From Streptomonospora nanhaiensis (GTDB taxonomy: Bacteria; Actinomycetota; Actinomycetes; Streptosporangiales; Streptosporangiaceae), in NCBI RefSeq assembly GCF_013410565.1, contig NZ_JACCFO010000001.1, positions 1,426,001 through 1,490,000 of the forward strand: a stretch of 64,000 nt of DNA, read 5' to 3'. The notes under the pieces are model-generated. The model did no database searches. It saw nothing but the letters and a program-made list of their open reading frames with translations, and was not told where the DNA came from. Positions 6,866 to 15,858 of the stretch are shown one piece after another. Position numbers and translations under genes: made by a program. Every line of letters starts with the position of its first letter. Within the stretch, counting starts at the first letter, position 1.

Positions 6866-9800
6866 ATGATCCCCACTCCCGTCGGCTCGCGGTCCGTGTT
6901 CGTGGGACGCCGGCAGGAACTCCGCCTCCTCCTCGACCACGCGCACGCCGCGCGCTCGGGCCCGGCGGCGACCCTGCTGTTCGGCGGAGAGGCCGGAGTG
7001 GGCAAATCCCGGCTGCTGGCGGAGTTCGCCGACCACCTGCCCGACGGCCGGGTCCTCACCGGCGGGTGCCTGGAGCTGGGCGTGGACGGCCTGCCCTTCG
7101 CCCCCTTCGTCACCGTGCTGCGGCAGGTGCTGCGCGACCACGGCCGCGGCGTCTTCGACGCCCTGGCCCCCGGCGGCAGCCAGGAACTCGCCCGCCTGCT
7201 GCCCGAGCTGGGCACCCCGCCCGACGACCGGCGCGAGGCCCGGGGGCTGCTGTTCGAGCAGGTGCTGCGGCTGCTGACCGCCGTGGCCGGCGCCGAGGGC
7301 GTCACCGTCATCATCGAGGACCTGCACTGGGCCGACTCCGCCACGCGCGACCTGCTCGTGTTCCTGCTGCGCAACCTCGACACCGCCCCCGTGCAGATCG
7401 TGGCCACCTACCGCAGCGACGACCTCCACCGCGGCCACCCGCTGCGCCGGCTGCTGCTGGAGCTGGAACGCCTGCCCACCGTCCTGCGCCACGAACTGGC
7501 CCCCCTCACGTGCCAGGAGACCGCGCAGGTGGCCGCCGCCGTGCGGGGCAGCGAACTGTCGCCCGACGAGGCCGCCGCCCTCTTCGAGCGCACCGGCGGC
7601 AACCCGCTGTTCGTGGAGTCCCTGGCCGCCCAGGGCCAGTTCGTCGGCGGCGACATCCCCGACCGCCCGCGCGAGCTGCTGCTGGCCTCGCTGGAGGGCC
7701 TCGACGACACCGCCCGCCACGTGCTGCGCGTGGCGTCCGTGGGCGCCGTCAGCGCCGCCCAGATCGAGCACGACCTGCTCGCCCACGTGGCCGAGGTCCC
7801 CGAGGACACCCTGAACACCGCGCTGCGCGCCCTCATCGACGCCAACGTGCTGCGGGTCGACGGCACCGGCTACACCTTCCGGCACGCCCTGCTGCGCGAG
7901 GCCGTCCACGACGAACTCCTGCCCGGCCAGCACACCCGGCTCCACCTGCACTTCGCCGAGGCCCTGGACGCGCTGCCCGGCGTGGTGCCCTTCCACCGGC
8001 TCGCGGCCGAGCAGGCCCACCACTACTTCTACGGCCACGACCTGCCGCGCGCGCTCAGCGCCGCCTGGTGGGCGGCCGTGCGCGCCGCCGACACCCTCGC
8101 CTTCGCCGAGGAGCTCCAGATGCTGGAGCGCGTCCTGGAGTACTGGGACCGCGTGCCCGACGCGGTGGAGCGGGTGCAGGGCAACTCCCACGTGCGCGTG
8201 GTGGCCCGCGCCGCCGCGGCGGCCCTGGAGAGCGGCGACTTCTTCCGCGCGCGGGCGCTGTGCGACTCCGGCCTGGCCGAGATCCCCGCCGACGCCGCCG
8301 ACGAGGCCAGCCTGACCGACCGCGCGGTGCTGCTGCGCCGCCGCGGCCAGGCGCGCACCCAGATCCGCGACGGCGACGGCATCGGCGACCTGATCACCGC
8401 CATGGCCACCCACCCGCCGCACGTGCCCGGCTACGGCTTCGTGCTGTCGCTGCTGGCCCGCGAGGCCATGCTGCACCAGCAGGACCTCACCCTCAGCCGC
8501 GAAGGCGCCGAGCGGCTGCGCGCCATGGGCCACGAGACCCTGTCGGCCACCGCGCTGGCGACCGAGGCCATCCGCTGCTCCAACGAGGGCGACGACCGCT
8601 GCGCCGAGGCCGACGCGCTCATCACGCTGGGCACCAGCCTGCTCAACGAGGGCGACTTCGGCGAGGGGCGGACCGTCCTGGAGCGGGGGCTGGCCCTCGC
8701 CCGCGAGCTGGGCGACCCCTCCCTGGAGACCCGCGGCATGGCCAACCTCGCCCACTACCTGCGCGAGCACGGCGACCACGAGGAGGCCCTGGCCCTGCTG
8801 GACACCGCCATGGCCCGGCTGCGCGACATCGGCCTGATGAGCGCCAGCGGCCCGTTCGTGGCCCTCAACATCGCCGAGGCGCGGCTGGACATGGGCGACC
8901 TCGCCGGCTGCCGGGAGCAGGTGCGCCGCAGCCTTTCGTGGTCGCCCTCCCCCGCGCACCGGGTCTACCTGGCAACGGCCGACGTGCGGGCGGCGGTGGC
9001 CCAGGGAGACATCGAGGGCGCCCGGCGCAGCGCGGCGCTCATCGACCCCCGCACCTGCACCTCGGGCAGCACCCGGATCCACACCGTGCAGCTCAGCGTG
9101 GCCGCGATGCTCGACCTGCGCCTGGGCGAGCAGGACCTCGCCGGGGCCCTGGAGCTGTCCCGCGAGGTGCTGGAGCGCGTGGTGCTGACCAAGTCGCCCG
9201 GCTACGGCTGGGTGGTGCTCGACCGCATCGCCGAGGGCGTGCGCCGCGCGGCGCTCGCGGGCGCCCAGGCCTCCGCCGGGGCCGCCGGGATCGCGGCGAT
9301 GGTGGCGTCGGCGGCGGCCGAACTGCGGCGCGTGGGCCCGGTGCAGGAGGCGTTCGCCGCCACGGTCGCCGCGCGGCTGACCGCCGCCGAGGGCTCCGCC
9401 TCGGGCGAGGACACCGAGGCCGCGTGGGAGTCGGCGGTGCGCGGCTGGGAGCGGCTGCTCATGCCGCTGCACCGCGCCGAGGCGATGGCGCTGGGCGCCG
9501 AGGCCGCGCTGGCCGCCGACCGGGGCGCGGCCGTGGGCGACCGCCTGCGCGAGGCCGCCAAGGTCGCCGCCGAATGCGGCGCGGCGCCGCTTGCGGCCCG
9601 GGCGCGGGAGCTGGCGCGGCGCGCGGGCGTGGCGCTGGAGGCCGACGCCGACGGCGAGCCGGTGCCGGCGGGCCCGCCCGCCGGGCTCACCCCGCGCGAG
9701 GCCGAGGTGCTGCGGCTGCTGGGCCGGGGCTACACCAACGCCCAGATCGCCGAGGAGCTGTTCATCTCGGCCAAGACCGCCAGCGTGCACGTGTCGCACA

Positions 9801-9871
9801 TCCTGGCCAAGCTGGAGCTGCCCAACCGGGCGGCGGCCGGCGCCCGCGCCGCGGCCATGGGCCTGGTCTAG
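6866..9871 (+). CDS. Large ATP-binding LuxR-family transcriptional regulator (LAL)
   Basis: The 1001-residue product has the classic LAL layout. An N-terminal AAA/STAND ATPase carries Walker A GGEAGVGKS (about 41–49) and Walker B VTVIIEDLHWAD (about 145–157). A long helical, TPR-like middle follows. The C-terminal LuxR helix-turn-helix (about 938–1001) begins LTPREAEVLRLLGRGYTNAQ. Such proteins are ATP-dependent transcription activators of secondary metabolism or sugar-use genes. No biosynthetic cluster adjoins it, so the target is unknown. The start is supported by a -10 hexamer at leaderless spacing. The gene is convergent with nadE, with a strong hairpin between. Confidence 0.93.
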   Translation: MIPTPVGSRSVFVGRRQELRLLLDHAHAARSGPAATLLFGGEAGVGKSRLLAEFADHLPDGRVLTGGCLELGVDGLPFAPFVTVLRQVLRDHGRGVFDALAPGGSQELARLLPELGTPPDDRREARGLLFEQVLRLLTAVAGAEGVTVIIEDLHWADSATRDLLVFLLRNLDTAPVQIVATYRSDDLHRGHPLRRLLLELERLPTVLRHELAPLTCQETAQVAAAVRGSELSPDEAAALFERTGGNPLFVESLAAQGQFVGGDIPDRPRELLLASLEGLDDTARHVLRVASVGAVSAAQIEHDLLAHVAEVPEDTLNTALRALIDANVLRVDGTGYTFRHALLREAVHDELLPGQHTRLHLHFAEALDALPGVVPFHRLAAEQAHHYFYGHDLPRALSAAWWAAVRAADTLAFAEELQMLERVLEYWDRVPDAVERVQGNSHVRVVARAAAAALESGDFFRARALCDSGLAEIPADAADEASLTDRAVLLRRRGQARTQIRDGDGIGDLITAMATHPPHVPGYGFVLSLLAREAMLHQQDLTLSREGAERLRAMGHETLSATALATEAIRCSNEGDDRCAEADALITLGTSLLNEGDFGEGRTVLERGLALARELGDPSLETRGMANLAHYLREHGDHEEALALLDTAMARLRDIGLMSASGPFVALNIAEARLDMGDLAGCREQVRRSLSWSPSPAHRVYLATADVRAAVAQGDIEGARRSAALIDPRTCTSGSTRIHTVQLSVAAMLDLRLGEQDLAGALELSREVLERVVLTKSPGYGWVVLDRIAEGVRRAALAGAQASAGAAGIAAMVASAAAELRRVGPVQEAFAATVAARLTAAEGSASGEDTEAAWESAVRGWERLLMPLHRAEAMALGAEAALAADRGAAVGDRLREAAKVAAECGAAPLAARARELARRAGVALEADADGEPVPAGPPAGLTPREAEVLRLLGRGYTNAQIAEELFISAKTASVHVSHILAKLELPNRAAAGARAAAMGLV

Positions 9872-9925
9872 ACACCGTGCCGGGCGCGGACGGGCGCACA
9901 GCGCCAACCGGGACCGACGGCTGAA

Positions 9926-9950
9926 GGCGGGGCGCGCCGCGCGCCCCGCC
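9926..9950. terminator. Bidirectional hairpin terminator
   Basis: Perfect 11-base arms (9926–9936 and 9940–9950) with a CCG loop lie between the convergent LuxR-regulator and nadE stops. Confidence 0.7.
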
Positions 9951-9970
9951 CTCGGCTCGTGCCCGGCTCG

Positions 9971-11731
9971 CTAGCCCTGCGGGGTCCAGCGGTTGGTGAT
10001 GGGCAGCCGGCGGTCGCGGCTGAGGTTGCGGGAGCTGATCTTGGGGCCGGGCGGGTACTGGCGGCGCTTGTACTCGGCGCGGTCGACCATGCGGATCACC
10101 CGCTGCACCAGCTCGGGCTCGTACCCGGCGATGGTGAGCTCGCGCAGGCCCTTGTCGGTGCCGATGTAGGCGTCCAGGAGGGCGTCCAGCACCGTGTAGT
10201 CGGGCAGGGAGTCGGTGTCGAGCTGGCCGGGCCGCAGCTCGGCGCTGGGCGGCTTGCTGATGGAGTTCTCGGGGATCGGCGGTACCTCCCCGGCCCGCTC
10301 GGCCTCGGCGTTGCGCCAGCGCGCCAGCTCCCACACCAGGGTCTTCCAGCAGTCCTTGATGGGGGCGTAGCCGCCGACCGAGTCGCCGTAGAGGGTGGAG
10401 TAGCCCGCCGCCAGCTCGCTCTTGTTGCCGGTGGCCAGCACCAGGTGGCCCTCCTGGTTGGACAGGCCCATCAGCAGGGTGCCGCGCACCCGCGCCTGGA
10501 GGTTCTCGGCGGCCAGGCCGTCCAGGTGCACCGCCGCCTCGAACGCCGCCACCACGGGGGCGATCTCGACGGTGCGCGCGCGGATGCCCTGGCGCTTGGC
10601 CAGTTCCTCGGCGTCGGCGACGGAGTGGTCGCTGGAGTACTTGCTGGGCAGCAGCAGGCCGTAGACCCGGTCGCCGCCCAGGGCGTCCACGGCGATGGTG
10701 GCGGTGAGCGCGGAGTCGATCCCGCCCGACAGCGCGATGATGGCCGAGGCGAACCCGTTCTTGACGGCGTAGTCGCGCACGCCCACCACGAGCGCGCGGT
10801 AGACCTCGCCGACGTCGGAGGCGGGGTCGGGGCGCGGGGTGAGGACCGGCGGCTGCGGCGCGTAGGCCGGGACGGGGTCGGTCGACAGGGTGTGGCGGAC
10901 CACGGTGACGCCGTCGACCGGGCCCTCGGGGCCCTCGACCGCGCCGGCCTCGGGCAGGGCGAGGTCGGTGACGAACAGGTTCTCCTCGAACTTGGGCGCG
11001 CGGGCCACCAGTTCGCCCTCGGCGTCCACGATGAGGGAGTCGCCGTCGAAGATCAGCTCGTCCTGGCCGCCGCACATGTTGACGTAGCCCACGGTGGCGC
11101 CGATCTCGCGGGCGCGGCGCTGGCACAGCTCCAGCCGGACGTTGTCCTTGTCGCGCTCATACGGCGAGGCGTTGATGGTGATCAGCGCGCCGACGCGGGC
11201 CGCGCGGGCGGCCGCCACGGGGCCGCCGCCCTGCCACAGGTCCTCGCACACCGCGAAGGCGAGGTCGACGCCGTGCAGCCGCACCACCGGCAGGGTCTCG
11301 CCGGGCACGAAGTTGCGGAACTCGTCGAAGACGCCGTAGTTGGGCAGGTGGTGCTTTGCCGAGGTGACCTCGACGCGGCCGCGGTACAGCAGCGCGAACG
11401 CGTTCTGCGGGGAGCCCGCCGGCTGGCCGAACCGCTCCCCCACGCCGGTGCGGCGGCTGAGGAAGCCCACCGCCACCGGCAGCTCGCCCAGGCCCTCCTC
11501 GGCCAGGGCGGCGGCCAGCGCGTGGGTGGCCTTGATGGAGGCGGAGACGAAGGAGTTGCGCAGCGCGAGGTCCTCGACCGGGTAGCCGGTGACGACGAGT
11601 TCGGGGAACACCGCCAGGTGCGCGCCCGCCTCGGCCGCGCGCCGGGCGTGGTCGAGGACGATCCGGCCGTTGCCGTCGAGGTCGCCGACGGTCGGGTTCA
11701 CTTGCGCCATCGCGATTCTGAGCTGGGCCAC
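9971..11731 (-). CDS. nadE: Glutamine-dependent NAD+ synthetase
   Basis: It makes NAD+ from nicotinic acid adenine dinucleotide with ATP and glutamine-derived ammonia. The 586 residues hold two domains. The N-terminal nitrilase-type glutaminase has the triad Glu (FPELVV, about 44), Lys (SAKHHLPNYG, about 125) and Cys (FAVCEDLW, about 158). The C-terminal synthetase has the PP-loop SGGIDS near 335. The protein is thus the glutamine-using form, not the short ammonia-dependent one. GTG 11731 is supported by TAGGCT six bases upstream, a leaderless arrangement, and by the expected N-terminus. It is divergent from the second glutamine synthetase and near other glutamine genes. Confidence 0.97.
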   Translation of the reverse strand: MAQLRIAMAQVNPTVGDLDGNGRIVLDHARRAAEAGAHLAVFPELVVTGYPVEDLALRNSFVSASIKATHALAAALAEEGLGELPVAVGFLSRRTGVGERFGQPAGSPQNAFALLYRGRVEVTSAKHHLPNYGVFDEFRNFVPGETLPVVRLHGVDLAFAVCEDLWQGGGPVAAARAARVGALITINASPYERDKDNVRLELCQRRAREIGATVGYVNMCGGQDELIFDGDSLIVDAEGELVARAPKFEENLFVTDLALPEAGAVEGPEGPVDGVTVVRHTLSTDPVPAYAPQPPVLTPRPDPASDVGEVYRALVVGVRDYAVKNGFASAIIALSGGIDSALTATIAVDALGGDRVYGLLLPSKYSSDHSVADAEELAKRQGIRARTVEIAPVVAAFEAAVHLDGLAAENLQARVRGTLLMGLSNQEGHLVLATGNKSELAAGYSTLYGDSVGGYAPIKDCWKTLVWELARWRNAEAERAGEVPPIPENSISKPPSAELRPGQLDTDSLPDYTVLDALLDAYIGTDKGLRELTIAGYEPELVQRVIRMVDRAEYKRRQYPPGPKISSRNLSRDRRLPITNRWTPQG

Positions 11732-11737
11732 GTGCCG

Positions 11738-11743
11738 AGCCTA
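11738..11743 (-). promoter_or_regulatory. -10 box for leaderless nadE
   Basis: On the minus strand TAGGCT ends six bases before GTG 11731, and no ribosome-binding site intervenes. Confidence 0.5.
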
Positions 11744-11811
11744 GTCGGCGCGGGTGCGCGGGCCGTGCGCGCCCCGGGTGTTGGGCGGCGGTGGGCGGCT
11801 GTGAGAATGCG

Positions 11812-11817
11812 TACACT
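11812..11817 (+). promoter_or_regulatory. Possible -10 box for glnA2
   Basis: TACACT, with a TG two bases before it, lies 157 bases upstream of the GTG start in the nadE/glnA2 divergent spacer. No convincing -35 is seen. Confidence 0.35.
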
Positions 11818-11974
11818 GGCGGCGCGGCCGGTCGCCGCACGCTGCGTTAATGCGCCGGAAACCTGCGGCGGGCACACTGGGAGCCGCGGCCGTCCAGGAC
11901 ACTCGACCCCGGGGAGGGGCGCGGTGCCGGCGCCCGCTCCAGGCGCCGCACGCACGACACGAGGAAGGTGAACC

Positions 11975-13336
11975 GTGAACCGACAGCAGGAGTTCGTGCT
12001 CCGCACTCTGGAGGAGCGCGACATCCGGTTCGTCCGACTGTGGTTCACCGATGTACTCGGGTACCTCAAGTCGGTGGCCGTGGCCCCCGCCGAACTGGAG
12101 GCCGCGTTCGCCGAGGGCATCGGGTTCGACGGCTCGGCGATCGAGGGGTTCGCCCGGGTCTACGAGGCCGACATGCTGGCCCAGCCCGACCCCGCCACCT
12201 TCCAGGTGCTGCCGTGGCGCAACGAGCCGCACGGCACCGCCCGGATGTACTGCGACATCCTGATGCCCGACGGCAGCCCCAGCTACGCCGACCCCCGCCA
12301 CGTGCTCAAGCGCCAGCTCGGCAAGGCGTCCGACCTCGGGTTCACCTTCTACACCCACCCCGAGATCGAGTTCTACCTGCTGAAGAAGAAGCCCGAGCAC
12401 GGCGAACTGCCCGAGCCCAACGACTCCGGCGGGTACTTCGACCACACTCCGCACAACAGCGCCCACGACTTCCGCCGCAACGCGATCAACATGCTGGAGG
12501 CCATGGGCATCTCGGTGGAGTTCAGCCACCACGAGGGCGGCCCCGGCCAGCAGGAGATCGACCTGCGCTACGCCGACGCGCTCACCACCGCCGACAACAT
12601 CATGACGTTCCGCCTGGTCATGAAGGAGGTGGCGCTGGAGCAGGGCGTCTACGCCACCTTCATGCCCAAGCCGTTCACCGAGTACCCCGGCTCGGGCATG
12701 CACACCCACATGTCGCTGTTCGAGGGCGAGCGCAACGCGTTCTACGAGCCCGGCGCCGAGTACCAGATGTCCAAGGTGGGCCGGCAGTTCATCGCCGGGC
12801 TGCTGCGCCACGCCGCCGAGATCACGGCGGTCTGCAACCAGTGGGTGAACTCCTACAAGCGGCTGTGGGACAACGCCGCGGCCTCGGCCGGCGCCGGCGG
12901 CGAGGCCCCCGCCTACGTCTGCTGGGGGCACAACAACCGCTCGGCCCTGGTCCGGGTGCCGATGTACAAGCCCACCAAGAGCAACTCCAGCCGGATCGAG
13001 TTCCGCTCGGTCGACACCGCCTGCAACCCCTACCTCGCCTACGCGGTGATCCTGGCCGCCGGGCTGAAGGGGATCGAGGAGGGCTACGAGCTGCCGCCGG
13101 GCGCCGAGGACGACGTGTGGGCGCTCACCGACGCCGAGCGCCGCGCGCTGGGCATCGCGCCGCTGCCGCAGAGCCTGGACGAGGCCATCCGCGCCATGGA
13201 GGGCAGCGAACTGGTCGCCGAGACCCTCGGCGAGCACGTGTTCGACTTCTTCCTGCGCAACAAGAAGGGCGAGTGGGAGTCCTACCGCCGCCAGGTGACC
13301 CCCTACGAGCTGCAGCGCTACCTGCCCACGCTCTGA
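11975..13336 (+). CDS. glnA2: Glutamine synthetase-like ligase, GlnA2 type
   Basis: The 453-residue product is a glutamine synthetase-fold ligase with both GS domains (FDGSAIEG near 50, EIEFYLLK, GSGMHTHMS near 245). It lacks the adenylylation tyrosine: the loop that reads DLYELPP in GlnA is DDVWALTD here, with Trp382 at the tyrosine position. It should therefore escape GlnE control. Its place between nadE and panB matches GlnA2 of Streptomyces, reported there as a gamma-glutamylpolyamine synthetase. That substrate is inferred for this protein. The GTG start has GAGGAAGG (11961–11968) upstream. A strong terminator follows, so it is probably monocistronic. Confidence 0.93.
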   Translation: MNRQQEFVLRTLEERDIRFVRLWFTDVLGYLKSVAVAPAELEAAFAEGIGFDGSAIEGFARVYEADMLAQPDPATFQVLPWRNEPHGTARMYCDILMPDGSPSYADPRHVLKRQLGKASDLGFTFYTHPEIEFYLLKKKPEHGELPEPNDSGGYFDHTPHNSAHDFRRNAINMLEAMGISVEFSHHEGGPGQQEIDLRYADALTTADNIMTFRLVMKEVALEQGVYATFMPKPFTEYPGSGMHTHMSLFEGERNAFYEPGAEYQMSKVGRQFIAGLLRHAAEITAVCNQWVNSYKRLWDNAAASAGAGGEAPAYVCWGHNNRSALVRVPMYKPTKSNSSRIEFRSVDTACNPYLAYAVILAAGLKGIEEGYELPPGAEDDVWALTDAERRALGIAPLPQSLDEAIRAMEGSELVAETLGEHVFDFFLRNKKGEWESYRRQVTPYELQRYLPTL

Positions 13337-13357
13337 AGACCCGGGGCTGCCGCCCGC

Positions 13358-13386
13358 CGGCCGGTCCCCTCGCGGGGGACCGGCCG
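13358..13386. terminator. Hairpin terminator after glnA2
   Basis: Twelve-base arms (13358–13369 and 13375–13386) flank a five-base loop. The hairpin sits between glnA2 and the convergent response-regulator gene. Confidence 0.7.
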
Positions 13387-13428
13387 CGCGCGTCCGCGGG
13401 CCCGCCGCGGGTCGGTCAGGCGCCGTCG

Positions 13429-14151
13429 TCAGGCGTCGTCGAGGAACTTCTCGCGCACGGCGTAGACCGCCGCCTCGGTGCGCGAGTGCAGCTGGAGCTT
13501 CTCCAGGATGTTGCGGACGTGGTTCTTCACCGTGTGCTCGGAGATGAACAGCTCGTCGGCGATCTCCTTGTTGTTCAGGCAGCGCGCCACGCGCACCAGG
13601 ACCTCGGTCTCGCGCTCGGTGAGGTGGGGCACGGGGGCGCGGCGGCTGCGCGCGCCGTCCTTCTTGGCCAGCGCGGTGAACTCGCTGATGAGCTTGGTGG
13701 CCATGGAGGGCGTGATGAACGACTGGCCGCTGGCGATGGCGCGCACCGCGCCGGGCAGCTCGTCGACGGAGATCTCCTTGAGCAGGTAGCCGGTGGCACC
13801 CGCCTTGAGCGCCTCGAAGAGGTCGTCCTCCTCGTCGCTCATGGTGAGCATGACGATCTTGGCGCTGGGGACGGTGTCCTTGATGGCGGTGCAGGCCTCG
13901 ATGCCGCTGCGGCCGGGCATCCAGACGTCCATCAGCACGACGTCGGGCACGAGGTCGGCGGCGGTGCGCACGGCGTGGTCGGCGTCGCCGGACTCCCCGA
14001 CGACGTCGATGTCGGGCTCCTCCTCGAGCACCGAGACCAGGCCGCGCCGGAAGAACGCGTGGTCGTCGACGACGAGGACCTTGATGGGCGGGGCCTGGGT
14101 GCCGCTGCGGGCGGGTGACGCTGCTTCCGGGGCGGGGGGCTGCCCTCTCAC
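13429..14151 (-). CDS. NarL/FixJ-family response regulator
   Basis: It is a two-component transcription factor of 240 residues. The receiver domain (about 22–140) has the acidic pair in VLVVDDH and phospho-acceptor Asp75 in VVLMDVWMPG. A LuxR-type helix-turn-helix follows (about 175–235, LTERETEVLVRVARCLNNKE). GTG 14151 is chosen because AGGAAGGAA lies just upstream; the open frame continues 29 codons further but without a plausible start site. No histidine kinase is adjacent, so it is an orphan in this window and its signal is unknown. It is convergent with glnA2. Confidence 0.92.
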   Translation of the reverse strand: MRGQPPAPEAASPARSGTQAPPIKVLVVDDHAFFRRGLVSVLEEEPDIDVVGESGDADHAVRTAADLVPDVVLMDVWMPGRSGIEACTAIKDTVPSAKIVMLTMSDEEDDLFEALKAGATGYLLKEISVDELPGAVRAIASGQSFITPSMATKLISEFTALAKKDGARSRRAPVPHLTERETEVLVRVARCLNNKEIADELFISEHTVKNHVRNILEKLQLHSRTEAAVYAVREKFLDDA

Positions 14152-14779
14152 AACGGAATTCCTTCCTGGCGCGAGGTGGCTTGGTATCGGATTTATCGGG
14201 TTCGGCGCTAGGGGAACCCGCAGAGTGCACCGCCGCACGACCGAGAGGCGGGATGCGCGCTTCGGGAGGCCGTTGCTCCGGACAGTTTATTCCATTGATG
14301 CGCGCGTCGACAGTGGCGCGGCGCGGCGGCCGGCAGGGCGCGCGCGCCCCCTCCAGGCCCTGCAGTTCGGGCTCTGCCGACAATATATCCAGCCCCGGGC
14401 GCACATCAGTCCAATTCGCCGGATTTCACCGCTGTTTTCCGCGGGTTCCGGCAATTCTTTCCCACCGCGCATACCCGTCTCCGGCGCGCGGCCATTGCGC
14501 TTTCTTACGTTGATCTCCGCGGGGGTGACGGAAAAGTGCGCCGCGGGTTCCGGTTCCGCGCCGCGCGGCCGGGCGCGCGGCGCTCACCCGCGCGGTGCGC
14601 AACCCGCGCTCCCCGGCCGCACGGGATGATCCGGGGCCGCCGGGGGGTTGGCAGGCAGAGGAAGTCCGTGAATCCTGCTATGCGATGATGAGTCCACCCG
14701 CGGCGGCGCGCCGCGGGGACCGACCGACACCGTCCGGAGACGCCGTCCGCGCGCTTCGAGACAACGGAGGAAGGCAGCC
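14152..14779. other. Intergenic region between response regulator and panB
   Basis: About 630 bases hold no credible gene. The stretch 14380–14520 is richer in A and T than its surroundings (for example CAATATATCC near 14380). It probably contains the promoters of the two divergent genes. TATGCGATGATGAG near 14681–14694 is a candidate -10 region for panB. I see no riboswitch. Confidence 0.4.
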
Positions 14780-15622
14780 ATGAGCAGTACCCCATCCGCC
14801 CCCGCCCTCTACGGGGGAACGGCCAACCGAAGGGTCACCGTCCGCGACATCCTCTCCGCCAAGGAGCGCGGCGAGCGCTGGCCCATGCTGACCGCCTACG
14901 ACGCCCTCACCGCGCGCGTCTTCGACGAGGCAGGCATCCCCGTCCTGCTGGTCGGCGACTCCGCGGCGATGGTGGTCTACGGCTACGACTCCACCCTGCC
15001 CGTCACCGTCGAGGACCTGCTCCCGCTGACCGCCGCCGTCGCGCGCGCCACCCGCCGCGCCATGGTGGTGGCCGACCTGCCGTTCGGCTCCTACCAGGGC
15101 TCGCCCGAGCAGGCGCTGGCGGCGGCCGCCCGGTTCATGAAGGAGGGCCACGCCCAGGCCGTCAAGCTCGAGGGCGGGCACCGGGTGGCCGCCCACGTCG
15201 AGGCCCTGGTCGCGGCGGGCGTCCCGGTCATGGGCCACGTCGGCCTCACCCCGCAGTCGGTCAACACCCTGGGCGGCTACCGGGTGCAGGGCCGGGGCGA
15301 GGAGGCCGGCGCGGCACTGCTGGCCGACGCCAAGGAGCTGGAGCGGGCGGGCGCCTTCGCCGTCGTGCTGGAGTGCGTGCCGGCCGACCTTGCCGCGCAC
15401 GTCACCGCGCAGCTCAGCATCCCCACCATCGGGATCGGCGCCGGGCCGGGCACCGACGCCCAGGTGCTGGTCTGGCAGGACATGGCCGGGCTCAGCCCGC
15501 GGACCGCCAAGTTCGTCAAGACCTACGCCGACCTCAACGACACCCTGACCGGTGCGGCCAAGTCCTTCGCCGACGAGGTCGTCAACGGCGCCTTCCCCGA
15601 CGCCGCGCACTCCTACTCCTGA
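14780..15622 (+). CDS. panB: 3-methyl-2-oxobutanoate hydroxymethyltransferase
   Basis: It is the first committed step of pantothenate and coenzyme A synthesis: it transfers a hydroxymethyl group from methylene-tetrahydrofolate to ketoisovalerate. The 280 residues carry the expected metal and catalytic residues: Asp in VGDSAAM, Asp in VADLPFGSY, Glu in KLEGG and Glu in VLECVP. The family sequences GHVGLTPQS and [15 protein letters not shown] are also intact. ATG 14780 follows GGAGGAAGG. panC and panD are not in the window. Confidence 0.97.
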   Translation: MSSTPSAPALYGGTANRRVTVRDILSAKERGERWPMLTAYDALTARVFDEAGIPVLLVGDSAAMVVYGYDSTLPVTVEDLLPLTAAVARATRRAMVVADLPFGSYQGSPEQALAAAARFMKEGHAQAVKLEGGHRVAAHVEALVAAGVPVMGHVGLTPQSVNTLGGYRVQGRGEEAGAALLADAKELERAGAFAVVLECVPADLAAHVTAQLSIPTIGIGAGPGTDAQVLVWQDMAGLSPRTAKFVKTYADLNDTLTGAAKSFADEVVNGAFPDAAHSYS

Positions 15623-15760
15623 CCCTCCCCGCGCGGGGCGCTCCCTGACCTCCCGGGCGCTCCGCTTGAGGCTCCCCGGCCCTCGCGCGGCGCGACGGGC
15701 GCGGCGCGCCCAGCGACCGGCTGACGCCGACCCGCCCCCGCGGCCAGCGGCGTCCGCCCC

Positions 15761-15790
15761 GGTCGCGGCGCCGGGGGCGCGCCCGCGACC
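15761..15790 (+). terminator. Possible terminator after panB
   Basis: GGTCGCG (15761–15767) can pair with CGCGACC (15784–15790) around a GC-rich interior that can fold further. It sits between panB and the F420 oxidoreductase. Confidence 0.35.
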
Positions 15791-15858
15791 GAACGTTACT
15801 CGGTAGTAGAGTTTGCCGCATCCGGGCGCGGCCCGCCGCGCGAGACAAGGGAGGCACG

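Noticed and set aside
11846-11862. GlnR-like sequence GTTAA-n7-GAAAC upstream of glnA2
   Set aside because: Spacing is 7 rather than 6 and the first half-site is imperfect, so it does not meet the standard of the glnA box.
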